Assembly (NCBI GenBank): GCA_001899285.1
Contig: MKWA01000002.1
Location: 224,055-265,955, forward strand
Length of the DNA: 41,901 bases
Source: Rhizobiales bacterium 64-17
GTDB taxonomy: Bacteria > Pseudomonadota > Alphaproteobacteria > Rhizobiales > Xanthobacteraceae
Reading direction: 5' to 3'
Shown: piece after piece, positions 1 through 8,797 of the stretch
How the letters are laid out: each line of letters starts with the position of its first letter
Numbering within the stretch: position 1 is the stretch's first letter
Program-made: the position numbers and the translations under genes
The notes under the pieces: model-generated
What the model was told of the DNA's origin: nothing
Database searches by the model: none
What the model saw: the letters and a program-made list of their open reading frames with translations, nothing else

Positions 1-341
1 CACCCGTAGCCGCACAGGAAGAAGGTCTTCCAGTCGCGGTCATTGGTGATGGTGGCGACATCGGTGGAGATTTCGTGGAACGCCGGCAGCTCGTCCTTGC
101 GTTCCAGCACCCGCTCCAGTTCGCGGCGGATCGCCGGGGTCTGCGCCTCGACCTCCTTCGCCCAGGGGAAGGTGGCGTTGTCGTAGACCGGTGGATTGCC
201 GTGGATGGCGTATTTCAGGTTGAGCCGTTCGGCCCATTCGACCACCGCCATGAAGAATCGGGTCACGGCGCTGGTGCGGGCCATGGGCTGCAAACCTTCC
301 GTTCCAAATTCTTGAGAAACGTCAGTATTTTGGCCCGTCAT
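1..341 (-). CDS. Aspartyl/asparaginyl beta-hydroxylase family protein (N-terminal part, cut by window edge)
   Basis: The first 113 residues of a minus-strand gene that runs off the left edge. The stretch with GNPPVYDNATFPWAKEVE, followed by TNDRDWKTFFLCGYG, resembles the start of the Asp/Asn beta-hydroxylase domain, a 2-oxoglutarate/Fe(II) dioxygenase family. The catalytic His residues would lie beyond the window, so activity cannot be judged. Two ATG codons are possible. The one at 341 has a clear GGAG seven bases upstream and is chosen; an internal ATG at 284, 19 codons downstream, also has a GGAAGG upstream. Substrate is unknown; some relatives hydroxylate lipid A acyl chains or protein side chains. 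Family assignment is by motif memory only. Confidence 0.6.
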   Translation of the reverse strand, partial: MTGQNTDVSQEFGTEGLQPMARTSAVTRFFMAVVEWAERLNLKYAIHGNPPVYDNATFPWAKEVEAQTPAIRRELERVLERKDELPAFHEISTDVATITNDRDWKTFFLCGYG

Positions 342-488
342 TTAAAGGCTCCACATGAACAAATCGGTCGGGAACTCGCACCATAGCAAACCGCTGCTGT
401 CCGGGAAAATCGGCCGGTCGCCATTGGCCGCGAGGAGCGCGCTTGGTAGCGTCGTCACGTCATTCCACCCGCGAATCCCGAGTTTTCC

Positions 489-839
489 ATGACCCGATGG
501 CTCTGCGCCGCAATCGCCCTGTTGACGGCCAGCATGCTGTCGCTGCCCGCGGGCGCGGCCGATTATTCGCTCCCGCGCGACCGCGTGGTGACGCAGCAGT
601 CCTGGGTCAAGGCGGCACGGCCGCTGCCGTTTCCGCGCAGCCCGCGGGCACAGGCGGTCTGGGCCGAGGGCGGCTGCTGGAAGATGTGCCAGATCGACTG
701 CACCGACGGTCTTGATCGCGGGGTCGAGGCCGATGGCGATCAGGTCGCCGCGCTTGCGGCCACCAATCTCTGCGACCGGTCCTGCCAGCAGACTTGCCGG
801 CTCGCAGGCGGCCCGCTGTTGCCGCCGATCCCGCAGTGA
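489..839 (+). CDS. Small secreted protein with two C-x3-C-x3-C motifs
   Basis: A 116-residue protein that I do not recognise. It starts with a typical Sec signal peptide: Arg at position 3, a hydrophobic core at about 5-20 and a likely cleavage after AGA at 23, so it should be periplasmic. The mature part has six cysteines in two matching triplets, C63-C67-C71 (CWKMCQIDC) and C95-C99-C103 (CDRSCQQTC), each one helical turn apart, which suggests disulfide-linked helices or metal binding. An overlapping reading frame at 443-715 lacks a signal peptide and is taken as a shadow. No strong Shine-Dalgarno precedes the ATG. The 147-bp gap upstream holds nothing clear. Function unknown. Confidence 0.65.
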   Translation: MTRWLCAAIALLTASMLSLPAGAADYSLPRDRVVTQQSWVKAARPLPFPRSPRAQAVWAEGGCWKMCQIDCTDGLDRGVEADGDQVAALAATNLCDRSCQQTCRLAGGPLLPPIPQ

Positions 840-911
840 CGGGCGTTAAGGTTTCGGCAACCCTGCGCAGGCGACAATGACGCGTTCGTCGCAATCCGGA
901 GCGAGTTTGCC

Positions 912-1202
912 ATGTCCGTGTCTGCCTCTGCCGCGTTGAGCAGCAGCGCGGCCGCGCTTTACGGCAACCTGTCGAGCAGCGTTCCGTGGGCGCAGACGCT
1001 GACCAGTTCGATGGTGTCGGTTTTCGGCGATTCATCCGGCGGCAGCACCGTCGACACGACCGATTATTCGACGGTCTTTTCCGACGCGATCCTCAATTAC
1101 TATTCCGGCTTGAACACGCTGGCCGGGCAAGCGGCGCTGACCCGGATTCAGAACGAGGCGGCCGCGAAAATGAAGGCCAACAGTCTCGACCTGTCCATCT
1201 GA
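912..1202 (+). CDS. Small Ser/Ala-rich hypothetical protein
   Basis: A 96-residue protein without a recognised domain. It is rich in Ser and Ala in the first third, has no convincing signal peptide or membrane segment, and ends in a polar helix-like stretch (QAALTRIQNEAAAKMKAN). The ATG has a good ribosome binding site (GGAGCGAG) about nine bases upstream, which is the main support that the gene is real. It sits alone between the small secreted protein and the MFS transporter gene on the same strand, 72 bp after the former. No function is proposed. Confidence 0.55.
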   Translation: MSVSASAALSSSAAALYGNLSSSVPWAQTLTSSMVSVFGDSSGGSTVDTTDYSTVFSDAILNYYSGLNTLAGQAALTRIQNEAAAKMKANSLDLSI

Positions 1203-1335
1203 CGCCAGGCGGTCAAGGCGCGAGCATGGTTCGCGCACGGCTTGCTGCCCTGCGGTTGTGTCGCATCGGGTCTTCTCAAATATCCTCCGCAAAGCCCGCG
1301 CTTGCGTGTAAGCAGGCGTGGAATCTGGAGTAGCC

Positions 1336-2811
1336 ATGACCACCCGCGACGTCCCGCCGGACCGGCCGTTGCAAACCCTGCCGTCGAACGACCTTTCCTC
1401 GCGCAGCCCCGCTGACGAACCCACCGCAAGCTGGAGCGATCTGCTGACGGGGACCAATGGTGTCCGCGCGCTGACGCTCGCCGGCGGTGTCGGTCTGCAT
1501 GCCATCAATGTCTATATCGGTACGACCATCATGCCGTCGGTCGTCGGCGATATCGGCGGTCTCGATCTTTATGCCTGGAACACGACGATCTTCGTCGTCG
1601 CGTCGATCATCGGCTCGGTCTATGCGGCAAAGCTGCTGCAGCACACCGGGCCGCGGCTCGCCTACATGATCGCGGCGGCAACCTTCACGCTCGGCGCGCT
1701 TGGCTGTGCCGTCGCGCCGTCGATGCCGATCCTGCTCATCGCCCGGTTCGTGCAGGGGCTCGGCGGCGGTTTCCTGTTCTCGCTGGCTTACGCCATGATC
1801 CGCGTGGTGTTCCCGCAAACCCTGTGGCCGCGCGCCATCGCGCTGATATCGGGCATGTGGGGCGTGGCGACGCTGGTCGGTCCGGCCGTCGGCGGCACCT
1901 TCGCCGAACTCGGCGTCTGGCGCGCGGCGTTCTGGTCGCTGGCGCCGATCACCGCACTGTTTGCCGTGCTAGCGACACTGGTGCTGCCACGCCGCAGCCC
2001 GGATCACGATGACCAATCGGCCGTGCCGCTGCTGCAACTGTCGTTGCTGGTGACGGTGTCGCTGGCGATCTCGGCCGGAAGCGCGTCGCCCGAACTGATC
2101 TGGAATGTTGCCGGTATCGCTGTCGCCGCAGTCCTGCTGACCGCGCTCATTGTCGTCGAACGACAAGCGACCAGGCGCCTGTTGCCTGAAGGATCGTTCC
2201 AGCCATCGACCATGCTGGCGGCGCTCTACGGGATGATGTCGTTGCTGTCGGTGACGGTCGTCAGCACCGAAGTGTTCGTGCCGCTGTTCCTGCAGGTTCT
2301 GCACGGCCAGTCGCCGCTCGCGGCCGGATATCTTGCGGTCCTGATGGGCATCGGCTGGACGGTCGGCTCGCTCGGGTCGTCCGGCGCCACCGGAGACCGC
2401 AGCCGCCGCGCCATGCTGGCCGGACCGGTGCTGCAGCTTGTCGGGATGGCGGTGCTGCTGGTGCTGATGCCGCGCGGCGGCGAGGGCTTTTCAATCCAAC
2501 TCGGTGTGATGTGTCTGGCGATGGTCATGATCGGATTGGGTGTCGGCGTTGCATGGCCGCACGTCCTTGCCGGAATCCTCAAGGCGGCGCGCCCGGGAGA
2601 ACGCGATCTCGCCGGTGCGTCGATCACCACGGTGCAACTGTTTGTCGCCGCGCTCGGTGCGGCGCTCGCCGGGATGCTGGCGAATATCGGCGGTCTGGTT
2701 GAGCCGGGCGGCATCGAAGGAACGGCGGGCGCGGCGCGCTGGCTGTTCGGCGTCTTTCTGCTCGGTCCGGTGATCTGTTTGTTCAGTGCCCGCCGCGCGG
2801 CGCGTGGGTGA
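1336..2811 (+). CDS. MFS transporter (DHA2-like drug/solute efflux)
   Basis: A 491-residue inner-membrane transporter of the major facilitator superfamily. A roughly 45-residue cytoplasmic N-terminus is followed by a series of hydrophobic helices from about residue 46 to the end. The segment RFVQGLGGGFLFSL (137-150) and the antiporter-type motif GPAVGG at 182-187 fit the proton-antiport DHA branches. Length and helix density fit a 12-14 helix protein. The ATG at 1336 is preferred over an in-frame ATG at 1318 because it has GGAG correctly spaced upstream. The substrate cannot be read from sequence. Its stop codon lies only eight bases from the stop of the convergent otsA, leaving no room for a terminator. 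Confidence 0.85.
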   Translation: MTTRDVPPDRPLQTLPSNDLSSRSPADEPTASWSDLLTGTNGVRALTLAGGVGLHAINVYIGTTIMPSVVGDIGGLDLYAWNTTIFVVASIIGSVYAAKLLQHTGPRLAYMIAAATFTLGALGCAVAPSMPILLIARFVQGLGGGFLFSLAYAMIRVVFPQTLWPRAIALISGMWGVATLVGPAVGGTFAELGVWRAAFWSLAPITALFAVLATLVLPRRSPDHDDQSAVPLLQLSLLVTVSLAISAGSASPELIWNVAGIAVAAVLLTALIVVERQATRRLLPEGSFQPSTMLAALYGMMSLLSVTVVSTEVFVPLFLQVLHGQSPLAAGYLAVLMGIGWTVGSLGSSGATGDRSRRAMLAGPVLQLVGMAVLLVLMPRGGEGFSIQLGVMCLAMVMIGLGVGVAWPHVLAGILKAARPGERDLAGASITTVQLFVAALGAALAGMLANIGGLVEPGGIEGTAGAARWLFGVFLLGPVICLFSARRAARG

Positions 2812-2819
2812 GACCGCCC

Positions 2820-4253
2820 CTAATACGCCGCCGGGATTCCCTTGTCGGAAAAATCATCGAGCACCGACGGTGCGCGCTGCGGGGCCGCCCGTTCGAGCGT
2901 CGTGAGGAAGTCCGAGAACCACGCATGGATCGACGATTTCCGCACCGCGGCCATCAGCGATGTCCAGCGTTCGCTTCGCTCCGCGTGCGGCATCGCCAGG
3001 GCACCGGCAAGCTTCTCCGCCATGCCGTCAATGTCGTGCGGGTTCACCAATACGGCGGCATCGAGTTCGCGCGCGGCGCCGGCGAATTCCGATAGCACCA
3101 GCACACCCGGATCGCCCGGATCCTGCGCGGCCACATATTCCTTGGCGACCAGATTCATGCCGTCATGGAAGGGCGTGACGAGGCCGATGGCGGCGGCGCG
3201 ATAAAAGCCGGCCAGAATGGGTTGTCCGTATCCCTTGTTGAGATAACGGATCGGCGTCCAGTCCACCTCGCCATGGCGGCCGTTCACAAGGCCGACCTGA
3301 TGCGCGAGTTGATCCTGCAGATTGCAATAGCTGTCGATATTGGAGCGGGACGGGACCGCGATCTGCAGCAGCGACACGCGCCGTTTCAGCCGCGGATGGT
3401 GGGTCAGCATCCGGTCGAAGGTCTGGAAGCGGTTCAGCAGACCCTTTGAATAATCGACGCGATCGACGCCAATCAGCAGCTTGCGGCCCTGCAGGCTCTG
3501 CATCAGGCGGTGCACCTGCGCGTGATCCGAAGCCTGCCGCGCCAGATCGGCAAATTCGTCGGCATCGATGCCGATCGGGAACGCGCCGACCCGGCATGTC
3601 CCGCGTTTGGTCTGAAACACACCGTCGATGCAGGGGATGCCCAGTTCGATCTCGACATAGGAGGTGAAATTGTGAACGTCGTCGGCGGTCTGGAAGCCGA
3701 TCAGATCGTACGCGAGCAGGGCGGTGACGAGTTCGCGATGCTGCGGCAGCGCCATGAAGGTGCCGCGCTCCGGCCACGGCGTGTGCAGGAAGAAGCCGAT
3801 CGGCTCGCGGATCCGCAGTTTGCGCATTTCCTCGGCCATGCACAGGAAGTGATAGTCCTGCACCCAGAAGATCGAATCCGGCTTGGCGAAGCGCAACACC
3901 GCGCGCGCCATGTAGCGATTGATCTCACGATACGAGGCATAATGCTCGTTATCGCACTTCAGCAGATCGAGCCGCGAGTGCAGCACCGGCCACAGCGCCG
4001 AATTGGAATAGCCTTCGTAGTAATTGGCGTAATGCGCCTCCGGCAGATCGACGGTCGCGAGCGCGCCCTTGCCGAGTGCCTCGACCGAGGCGAAGGCATC
4101 GCGATCCTGCGGCTTCTGCACCTTGCCGCTCGAACCGATCCACACCGCGCCGAAACCTTTGACAGCGGGAAGAAGAGCGGATGCAAGACCGCCCATGATG
4201 GGCTCGGCCGCAGAGATTCGCGCAACGCGATTGGAGATAACGACGACTGACAT
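2820..4253 (-). CDS. otsA: Alpha,alpha-trehalose-phosphate synthase (UDP-forming)
   Basis: GT20 glycosyltransferase of 477 residues that makes trehalose-6-phosphate from UDP-glucose and glucose-6-phosphate in the cytoplasm. Diagnostic segments are present in order: ISNRV (6-10), a glycine pair (21-22), WVQDYH (130-135), HTPWP (157-161), DRVDYSKG (264-271), and the nucleotide-sugar site [13 protein letters not shown] (361-373) with LSEFAGAA (387-394). Length is normal for OtsA without a fused phosphatase. It follows treY after an 87-bp gap that contains its own EcfG-type promoter, so it can be expressed apart from the glgE-treY operon. Its partner phosphatase, otsB, is 20 kb away and has the same type of promoter. 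Confidence 0.97.
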   Translation of the reverse strand: MSVVVISNRVARISAAEPIMGGLASALLPAVKGFGAVWIGSSGKVQKPQDRDAFASVEALGKGALATVDLPEAHYANYYEGYSNSALWPVLHSRLDLLKCDNEHYASYREINRYMARAVLRFAKPDSIFWVQDYHFLCMAEEMRKLRIREPIGFFLHTPWPERGTFMALPQHRELVTALLAYDLIGFQTADDVHNFTSYVEIELGIPCIDGVFQTKRGTCRVGAFPIGIDADEFADLARQASDHAQVHRLMQSLQGRKLLIGVDRVDYSKGLLNRFQTFDRMLTHHPRLKRRVSLLQIAVPSRSNIDSYCNLQDQLAHQVGLVNGRHGEVDWTPIRYLNKGYGQPILAGFYRAAAIGLVTPFHDGMNLVAKEYVAAQDPGDPGVLVLSEFAGAARELDAAVLVNPHDIDGMAEKLAGALAMPHAERSERWTSLMAAVRKSSIHAWFSDFLTTLERAAPQRAPSVLDDFSDKGIPAAY

Positions 4254-4282
4254 GGGGATTTTGATTCCGAGGACATGACATT

Positions 4283-4307
4283 AACGTCGCTTCATCGTGT
4301 GCGTTCC
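4283..4307 (-). promoter_or_regulatory. EcfG-type (general stress response) promoter of otsA
   Basis: Read on the minus strand, GGAAC (4307-4303) is followed by exactly 16 bases and then CGTT (4286-4283). This matches the alphaproteobacterial EcfG/RpoE2 consensus GGAAC-N16/17-CGTT. Transcription would start near 4276, giving a leader of about 23 bases before the otsA ATG at 4253. Orientation and position fit otsA exactly. Confidence 0.75.
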
Positions 4308-4340
4308 AAATTTTTGCCGCGATTGCGAAAAAATCGCTGC

Positions 4341-7043
4341 TTATGCGAACAGTGGCGCGGAACTGAGCACGACAGCCGGATCATTGTGCAGAATCTCCGC
4401 GAGAGTGAGCGATCGCTCGCGTGTAAGCTCGTCATTGCGCAGCACATTGTACCGCGGAACTTTTGTTCCACGCGGGATCACGGTCTCTGGTGAGGTTTGC
4501 TGCCGCGAGAAACGGCGAGTGACGATCACCAGCACCTGATGTTGTCGATAGAGTCGCGTAAATGCGACGTAGCGGTCATCCACGAGTGGAACCGGCTGAT
4601 AAGTTCCGAAACGAAACGTATCCGGGAACTTGTTGCGCAGTGTCAGCAAGCGCCGCGTGACATGGAACTTGAAAGCTTCCGAGTCCCACGCGCTGGTCGC
4701 CGCGTCATCGTCGAACAGCGCACGCCGTGCGGCGAAGTCGACCGGCCGGCGATTGTCCGGATCGACCAGCGAGAAATCCCACAGCTCGGTTCCCTGATAG
4801 AAATCGGGAACGCCGGGCAGCGTCGCTTTCAGCACGAGTTGCGACAGGCTCGCCGCCGCGCCGTGGCGGGCTGCGCGTGACGCGAATGCCGACATGGATG
4901 CGATAAACGCCGCATGGTCGGGCGACAAGATGCGGCGCACGAAGGCGTCGAGGCTCTGTTCGTACTCCGCATCGGGATTGGTCCAACTGGTCTCCTGCTT
5001 GCCTTCGCGCGCCGCCTTTCGCGCATAGGCGGCGATACGGTCGCGATAGCGATCGTCGAGGGGGGTGGACAACGGCCAGGTGCCGAGCAACGTCTGATAG
5101 AGCATGTATTCATGCGCGGCCGACGGCATGCGCCGGCCATCGCGAGCCGTGACGGCCACGGCATTGATGTCGCGCCAGTGCGCGACCGCCTCCGTCCACG
5201 CCGGCGCCAACTCCGCGAGCATCAGGATGCGCATCCGCGTATCCTCGCCGCGCTTGGTGTCGTGGGTGGCCGTTGCGGTGAGGCCGTGCGGGGTCGTCTT
5301 CTGCCGCCGCTGCATCAGCGCATGGAAGTCGTCGGTATCGAGAGGCCGCGCATCCGGCGAACCACCGACCTCATTGAGCGCGATCAGCCGCTGGTCGCGG
5401 TAGAACGCCGTATCCTCCAGCGCCTTCGCCATCAACGGGCCGGTGAACTGCTGCAGTCGGAACGCGAACGCGCGGACCCGCGGCGCGCTGTAGCTTGCGT
5501 CTTGCGCCAGATCGAGCGTAACGGCGCCGCGCAGAAATTCAAAGATATCCGGATCGGGTCCGCGCCATCGCTTGCGCGCTCGCGCGATGGTCTGCTCGAT
5601 GATGGTGCGGTCATGCGGCGACGGTCCGGTGCCGGTCACATAGGTCCGGTACACCGGAAATTCTCGCACATAGAGGTCGAGCGCCGCGCGCAGCCGGTCC
5701 TGCGTATAGTCGCGCGTGCTGAAATGGCCGGCGGCGATCCGCGCCAGCGCGCCGGTGAGCACGGTGAACTCGCTCGCCAGCATGGTGGTGAGAACGACGC
5801 CTTTGGCGTCGTCGACCACCTGATGAAACGGCTGGTGTTGTTCGCTGATCTCGTGCCACAGATGGGTGAGGCGAGGCAGACCATCGCCGTCCAGCATCAG
5901 GCGCATGATGGCATTGAGCCACTCGTAGCCCGTCGTTCCGGCGACGCCGGGAAAGCGCGGCAGGGTTTCGTCGCCTTCGAGGATCTTCTCGACAATGATG
6001 TAGAGGTCGGGCTTGCCGAGCTGCCGTGCGAGCTGGTGCAGCCGTCGCGTATATTGCATCGGGTCGCGCAGGCCGTCGATGTGGTCGAGGCGGAGTCCCT
6101 GCAAGCGATCCTCGGCGATCAGCCGCGCGACCAAGGCATGACTGGCGCGGAAGGTGGCGGGGTCTTCCATCCGCAGGCCGGCGAGATCGTTGACGTCGAA
6201 GAACCGGCGATAGTTGATCGCGGAAAACGCCACGCGCCAGAACGCGAGGCGATAATGCTGCCGCTCCAGGAGACGATGCAGCGCGGCGAGCCCATGCGGC
6301 GTATCGGCGGAATAAGCGGTCAAACCGCGGGCGATGATGGCTTCGCCACCGGGAATGGCCGCCAACCGCTCCTTGAACGACGGGGCCTCGCGCCGATCCG
6401 GCGCATGCGGACCATGCTGACTGTCCGCCAGCGCGCGCAACGCACGCCCGGCGTCGGCCTCAGCGGCGCCGGCTGTGGTGACGATCTGGCGCAGGATTTC
6501 CGAATAGCCGGGCGGGCTCACCGGCAGCTTGTGGTCGAAATACCAGACCGCGAAGCTGCCTGTCGCGGCATCATATTTCAGCGTCAGCTCGCCGTCGCGC
6601 AATGCCTCGCCATAGGGCTTGCCGAGGATCGGCAGCAAGACGCCGGGCTGGCGCCGATGCGGCAGCGCATCCCAGGCGATGTCGAACGCGCGCGCATGCG
6701 GCGATTTCGGGCCCCATTCCAGAACGTCGAGCCACCACGCATTGTCGGCAAGGCCAACGCCCATATGGTTGGGGACGAAATCGAGGATCATGCCGAGGCC
6801 GGCCGCGCGCAACGCATCGCTCATGCGCAGAAATCCGGCTTCGCCACCCAGTTCCGGATTGAAGGCGTTGTGATCGACGATGTCGTAGCCATGCGTGCTG
6901 CCGCCGCGCGCCTTGAGGAACGGCGATGCGTAGACGTGCGAAATGCCGAGATCGCGCAGATACGGGACGATTGCCGCAGCGTCGTCGAAGGTGAAGCGGC
7001 TGTTGAATTGCAGCCGATAGGTGGCGCGCGGGATCGCCGTCAT
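4341..7043 (-). CDS. treY: Maltooligosyltrehalose synthase
   Basis: GH13 enzyme of 900 residues that converts the reducing-end alpha-1,4 bond of a maltooligosaccharide into an alpha,alpha-1,1 bond, giving maltooligosyltrehalose for TreZ. Visible motifs: YRLQFN (9-14), HGYDIVDHN (51-59), DFVPNHM (88-94), the nucleophile region GLRLDHIDGL (316-325, Asp320), IIVEKIL (349-355, acid/base Glu352), GTTGYE (369-374), THDTKRGED (593-601) and a late PGVPDFYQGTELWD segment typical of TreY. Length is within the family range. The ATG overlaps the treZ stop by four bases, so translation is coupled. It is the last gene before the gap leading to otsA. Confidence 0.96.
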   Translation of the reverse strand: MTAIPRATYRLQFNSRFTFDDAAAIVPYLRDLGISHVYASPFLKARGGSTHGYDIVDHNAFNPELGGEAGFLRMSDALRAAGLGMILDFVPNHMGVGLADNAWWLDVLEWGPKSPHARAFDIAWDALPHRRQPGVLLPILGKPYGEALRDGELTLKYDAATGSFAVWYFDHKLPVSPPGYSEILRQIVTTAGAAEADAGRALRALADSQHGPHAPDRREAPSFKERLAAIPGGEAIIARGLTAYSADTPHGLAALHRLLERQHYRLAFWRVAFSAINYRRFFDVNDLAGLRMEDPATFRASHALVARLIAEDRLQGLRLDHIDGLRDPMQYTRRLHQLARQLGKPDLYIIVEKILEGDETLPRFPGVAGTTGYEWLNAIMRLMLDGDGLPRLTHLWHEISEQHQPFHQVVDDAKGVVLTTMLASEFTVLTGALARIAAGHFSTRDYTQDRLRAALDLYVREFPVYRTYVTGTGPSPHDRTIIEQTIARARKRWRGPDPDIFEFLRGAVTLDLAQDASYSAPRVRAFAFRLQQFTGPLMAKALEDTAFYRDQRLIALNEVGGSPDARPLDTDDFHALMQRRQKTTPHGLTATATHDTKRGEDTRMRILMLAELAPAWTEAVAHWRDINAVAVTARDGRRMPSAAHEYMLYQTLLGTWPLSTPLDDRYRDRIAAYARKAAREGKQETSWTNPDAEYEQSLDAFVRRILSPDHAAFIASMSAFASRAARHGAAASLSQLVLKATLPGVPDFYQGTELWDFSLVDPDNRRPVDFAARRALFDDDAATSAWDSEAFKFHVTRRLLTLRNKFPDTFRFGTYQPVPLVDDRYVAFTRLYRQHQVLVIVTRRFSRQQTSPETVIPRGTKVPRYNVLRNDELTRERSLTLAEILHNDPAVVLSSAPLFA

Positions 7044-8797
7044 GGCTTGCTCTCGATCGCGGCGTGAACCTCCCAGGGCTGCATCCGGTCACCGGGCGCG
7101 CCACCCCAGATCCAGCGCGAGGATGCGGCCGAAGGTGGCGTCGGCGCAGGGTCGTGCGACAGATTGGCGAGGATGCGTAGCGAAGGCGCGCCGGGCCAGC
7201 GCGCCTCGAGCACGGCGTTGCGGATGATGGCGCGTGCTTTGCCCGCGATCAGATGCGGGATGATCGGTACGATATCCCGGTGCCGCACGGCGAGAAGGCG
7301 GCGCACCAGCGCGAGCCGCTCGCGATGCGGCGTTTTGTTCAGCGTTGACCAGTCGAGCGTCGCGCTGTCGACCGTGGTGCGCGCCAGCGGGTCGGGGACA
7401 GCCCTTGCCGAGGCATAGGCATCGGCGAATTCGCGTCGGCGCCCGTCGCGCACCGCGTCGGCAAGATCGCCGCTGAAATCGCAGAAGAACGGAAACGGTT
7501 CGGTCGCGCCCCATTCGTCGCCCATGAACAGCAACGGCGGCGACGGTGCGAGCAGCAGCACCGACAGTGCACACACCAGTTCCTCGGGCGCCGCCAGAAT
7601 CGTCAGCCGCTCGCCGCGCGCGCGGTTGCCGATCTGGTCGTGGTTCTGCAGGAAATCGACGAACGCCGTCGGCGGCAGGGTTCGGCTCGGCTCGCCGCGG
7701 GTGGCGCCCTCGCGATGCGCCGACGGTTGCCCCTGATAGACAAAGCCCTCGGCCAGCGCGCGGGCGATGGCCGAGGCTGGCTGCGCGTAGTCCTGATAAT
7801 AGCCGCCGGTCTCGGCGGTCAGCAGGACGTGCCAGGCATGATGGAAGTCATCGTTCCATTGCGCGCGATAGGTGCCCGGCGCTCCGGCAGGGTCGAGCAT
7901 CGCGGCGCGGTTGTCGTCGTTTTCCAGCACGAGATGAATTTGCCGGTCGTGTTCACGAGCAAGCGCGGCGACTGCGAGGCTGAGATCGCGCAGCAACTCC
8001 GGTTCACCGGGCATGACGATGGCATGCACGGCGTCGAGCCGCAGCCCGTCGAACCGGTAGTCTCGCAGCCAATGAAGCGCGTTCTCGATCGCGAAGGCAC
8101 GGACTTCGGGGACGCGATAATCGATGGCGCTGCCCCACGGCGTCTGCGCCTCGGTGAAAAACGACGGTGCGTAACGACCGAGATAATTCCCGTCCGGACC
8201 GAAATGGTTATAGACGACATCGAGAAACACCATCAGGCCGCGCTGATGCGCAGCGTCGATCAACGCCTTGAGGTCGTCCGGGCGGCCGTAGCGATGATCC
8301 GGCGCGTAAGGCAGCACGCCGTCATAGCCCCAGTTCCAGCGGCCGGGAAAATCCGCGAGCGGCATCAGCTCGATTGCGGTGATCCCGGTTTCGACCAGAT
8401 GGTCGAGTTTGTCGATCGCGGCACGATAAGTGCCTTCCGGCGTGAAGGTGCCGACATGCAATTCGAGGAAGACCGACGTCTCCCACGGCCGGCCGTGCCA
8501 GTCGTTCGCCATCCAGCGATAGCCATGGTCGATGACCTCGCTCGGTCCGTGCACGTCATCGGGTTGAAACGGCGAAGCCGGGTCCGGCACATCGAGTTCG
8601 CCGTCAATGCGAAAGGTGTAAAGCGTTCCGGCCGCAGCCCCGGGCACAACCAGCCGATACCATCCGTCCTCCGAGCGCGTCATGGGCCGCGTCTTGCCCT
8701 CACTGACGAGAGCGACGTGCCGCGCCGCCGGCGCCCACAGCCGGAACGTCACGCCCTCGGCGCTCAACAGGGGACCGAACCCGCCCGTGCCCGTCAT
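7040..8797 (-). CDS. treZ: Maltooligosyltrehalose trehalohydrolase
   Basis: GH13 enzyme of 585 residues that releases free trehalose from maltooligosyltrehalose made by TreY. An N-terminal beta-sandwich (about 1-105, with FRLWAPAARHV) precedes the barrel. Motifs: ELHVGTFTPEGTY (112-124), GYDGVLPYAPDHRYG (157-171), DVVYNHFGPDGNYL (193-206), nucleophile region GLRLDAVHAI (251-260, Asp255), LENDDN (291-296, Glu292) and NHDQIGNR (385-392, Asp387). These are characteristic of TreZ rather than glycogen branching enzyme. It overlaps glgX upstream by four bases (ATGA) and treY downstream by four, in the same operon. Confidence 0.96.
   Translation of the reverse strand: MTGTGGFGPLLSAEGVTFRLWAPAARHVALVSEGKTRPMTRSEDGWYRLVVPGAAAGTLYTFRIDGELDVPDPASPFQPDDVHGPSEVIDHGYRWMANDWHGRPWETSVFLELHVGTFTPEGTYRAAIDKLDHLVETGITAIELMPLADFPGRWNWGYDGVLPYAPDHRYGRPDDLKALIDAAHQRGLMVFLDVVYNHFGPDGNYLGRYAPSFFTEAQTPWGSAIDYRVPEVRAFAIENALHWLRDYRFDGLRLDAVHAIVMPGEPELLRDLSLAVAALAREHDRQIHLVLENDDNRAAMLDPAGAPGTYRAQWNDDFHHAWHVLLTAETGGYYQDYAQPASAIARALAEGFVYQGQPSAHREGATRGEPSRTLPPTAFVDFLQNHDQIGNRARGERLTILAAPEELVCALSVLLLAPSPPLLFMGDEWGATEPFPFFCDFSGDLADAVRDGRRREFADAYASARAVPDPLARTTVDSATLDWSTLNKTPHRERLALVRRLLAVRHRDIVPIIPHLIAGKARAIIRNAVLEARWPGAPSLRILANLSHDPAPTPPSAASSRWIWGGAPGDRMQPWEVHAAIESKP

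Noticed and set aside
371-395. Possible EcfG promoter (GGAAC-N16-CGCT) before the small secreted protein
   Set aside because: The -10 has a mismatch in the most conserved GTT part, and the leader would be nearly 90 bases; not supported.
443-715. 90-codon frame overlapping the small secreted protein
   Set aside because: No signal peptide or domain and an Arg-rich shadow composition; the 489-839 frame has a clear signal peptide and patterned cysteines.
4914-7067. 717-codon open frame on the plus strand
   Set aside because: Exactly antisense to treY, no ribosome binding site and no domain; GC-rich codon bias leaves long open shadow frames. The same applies to 13966-16116 and 8986-10788.
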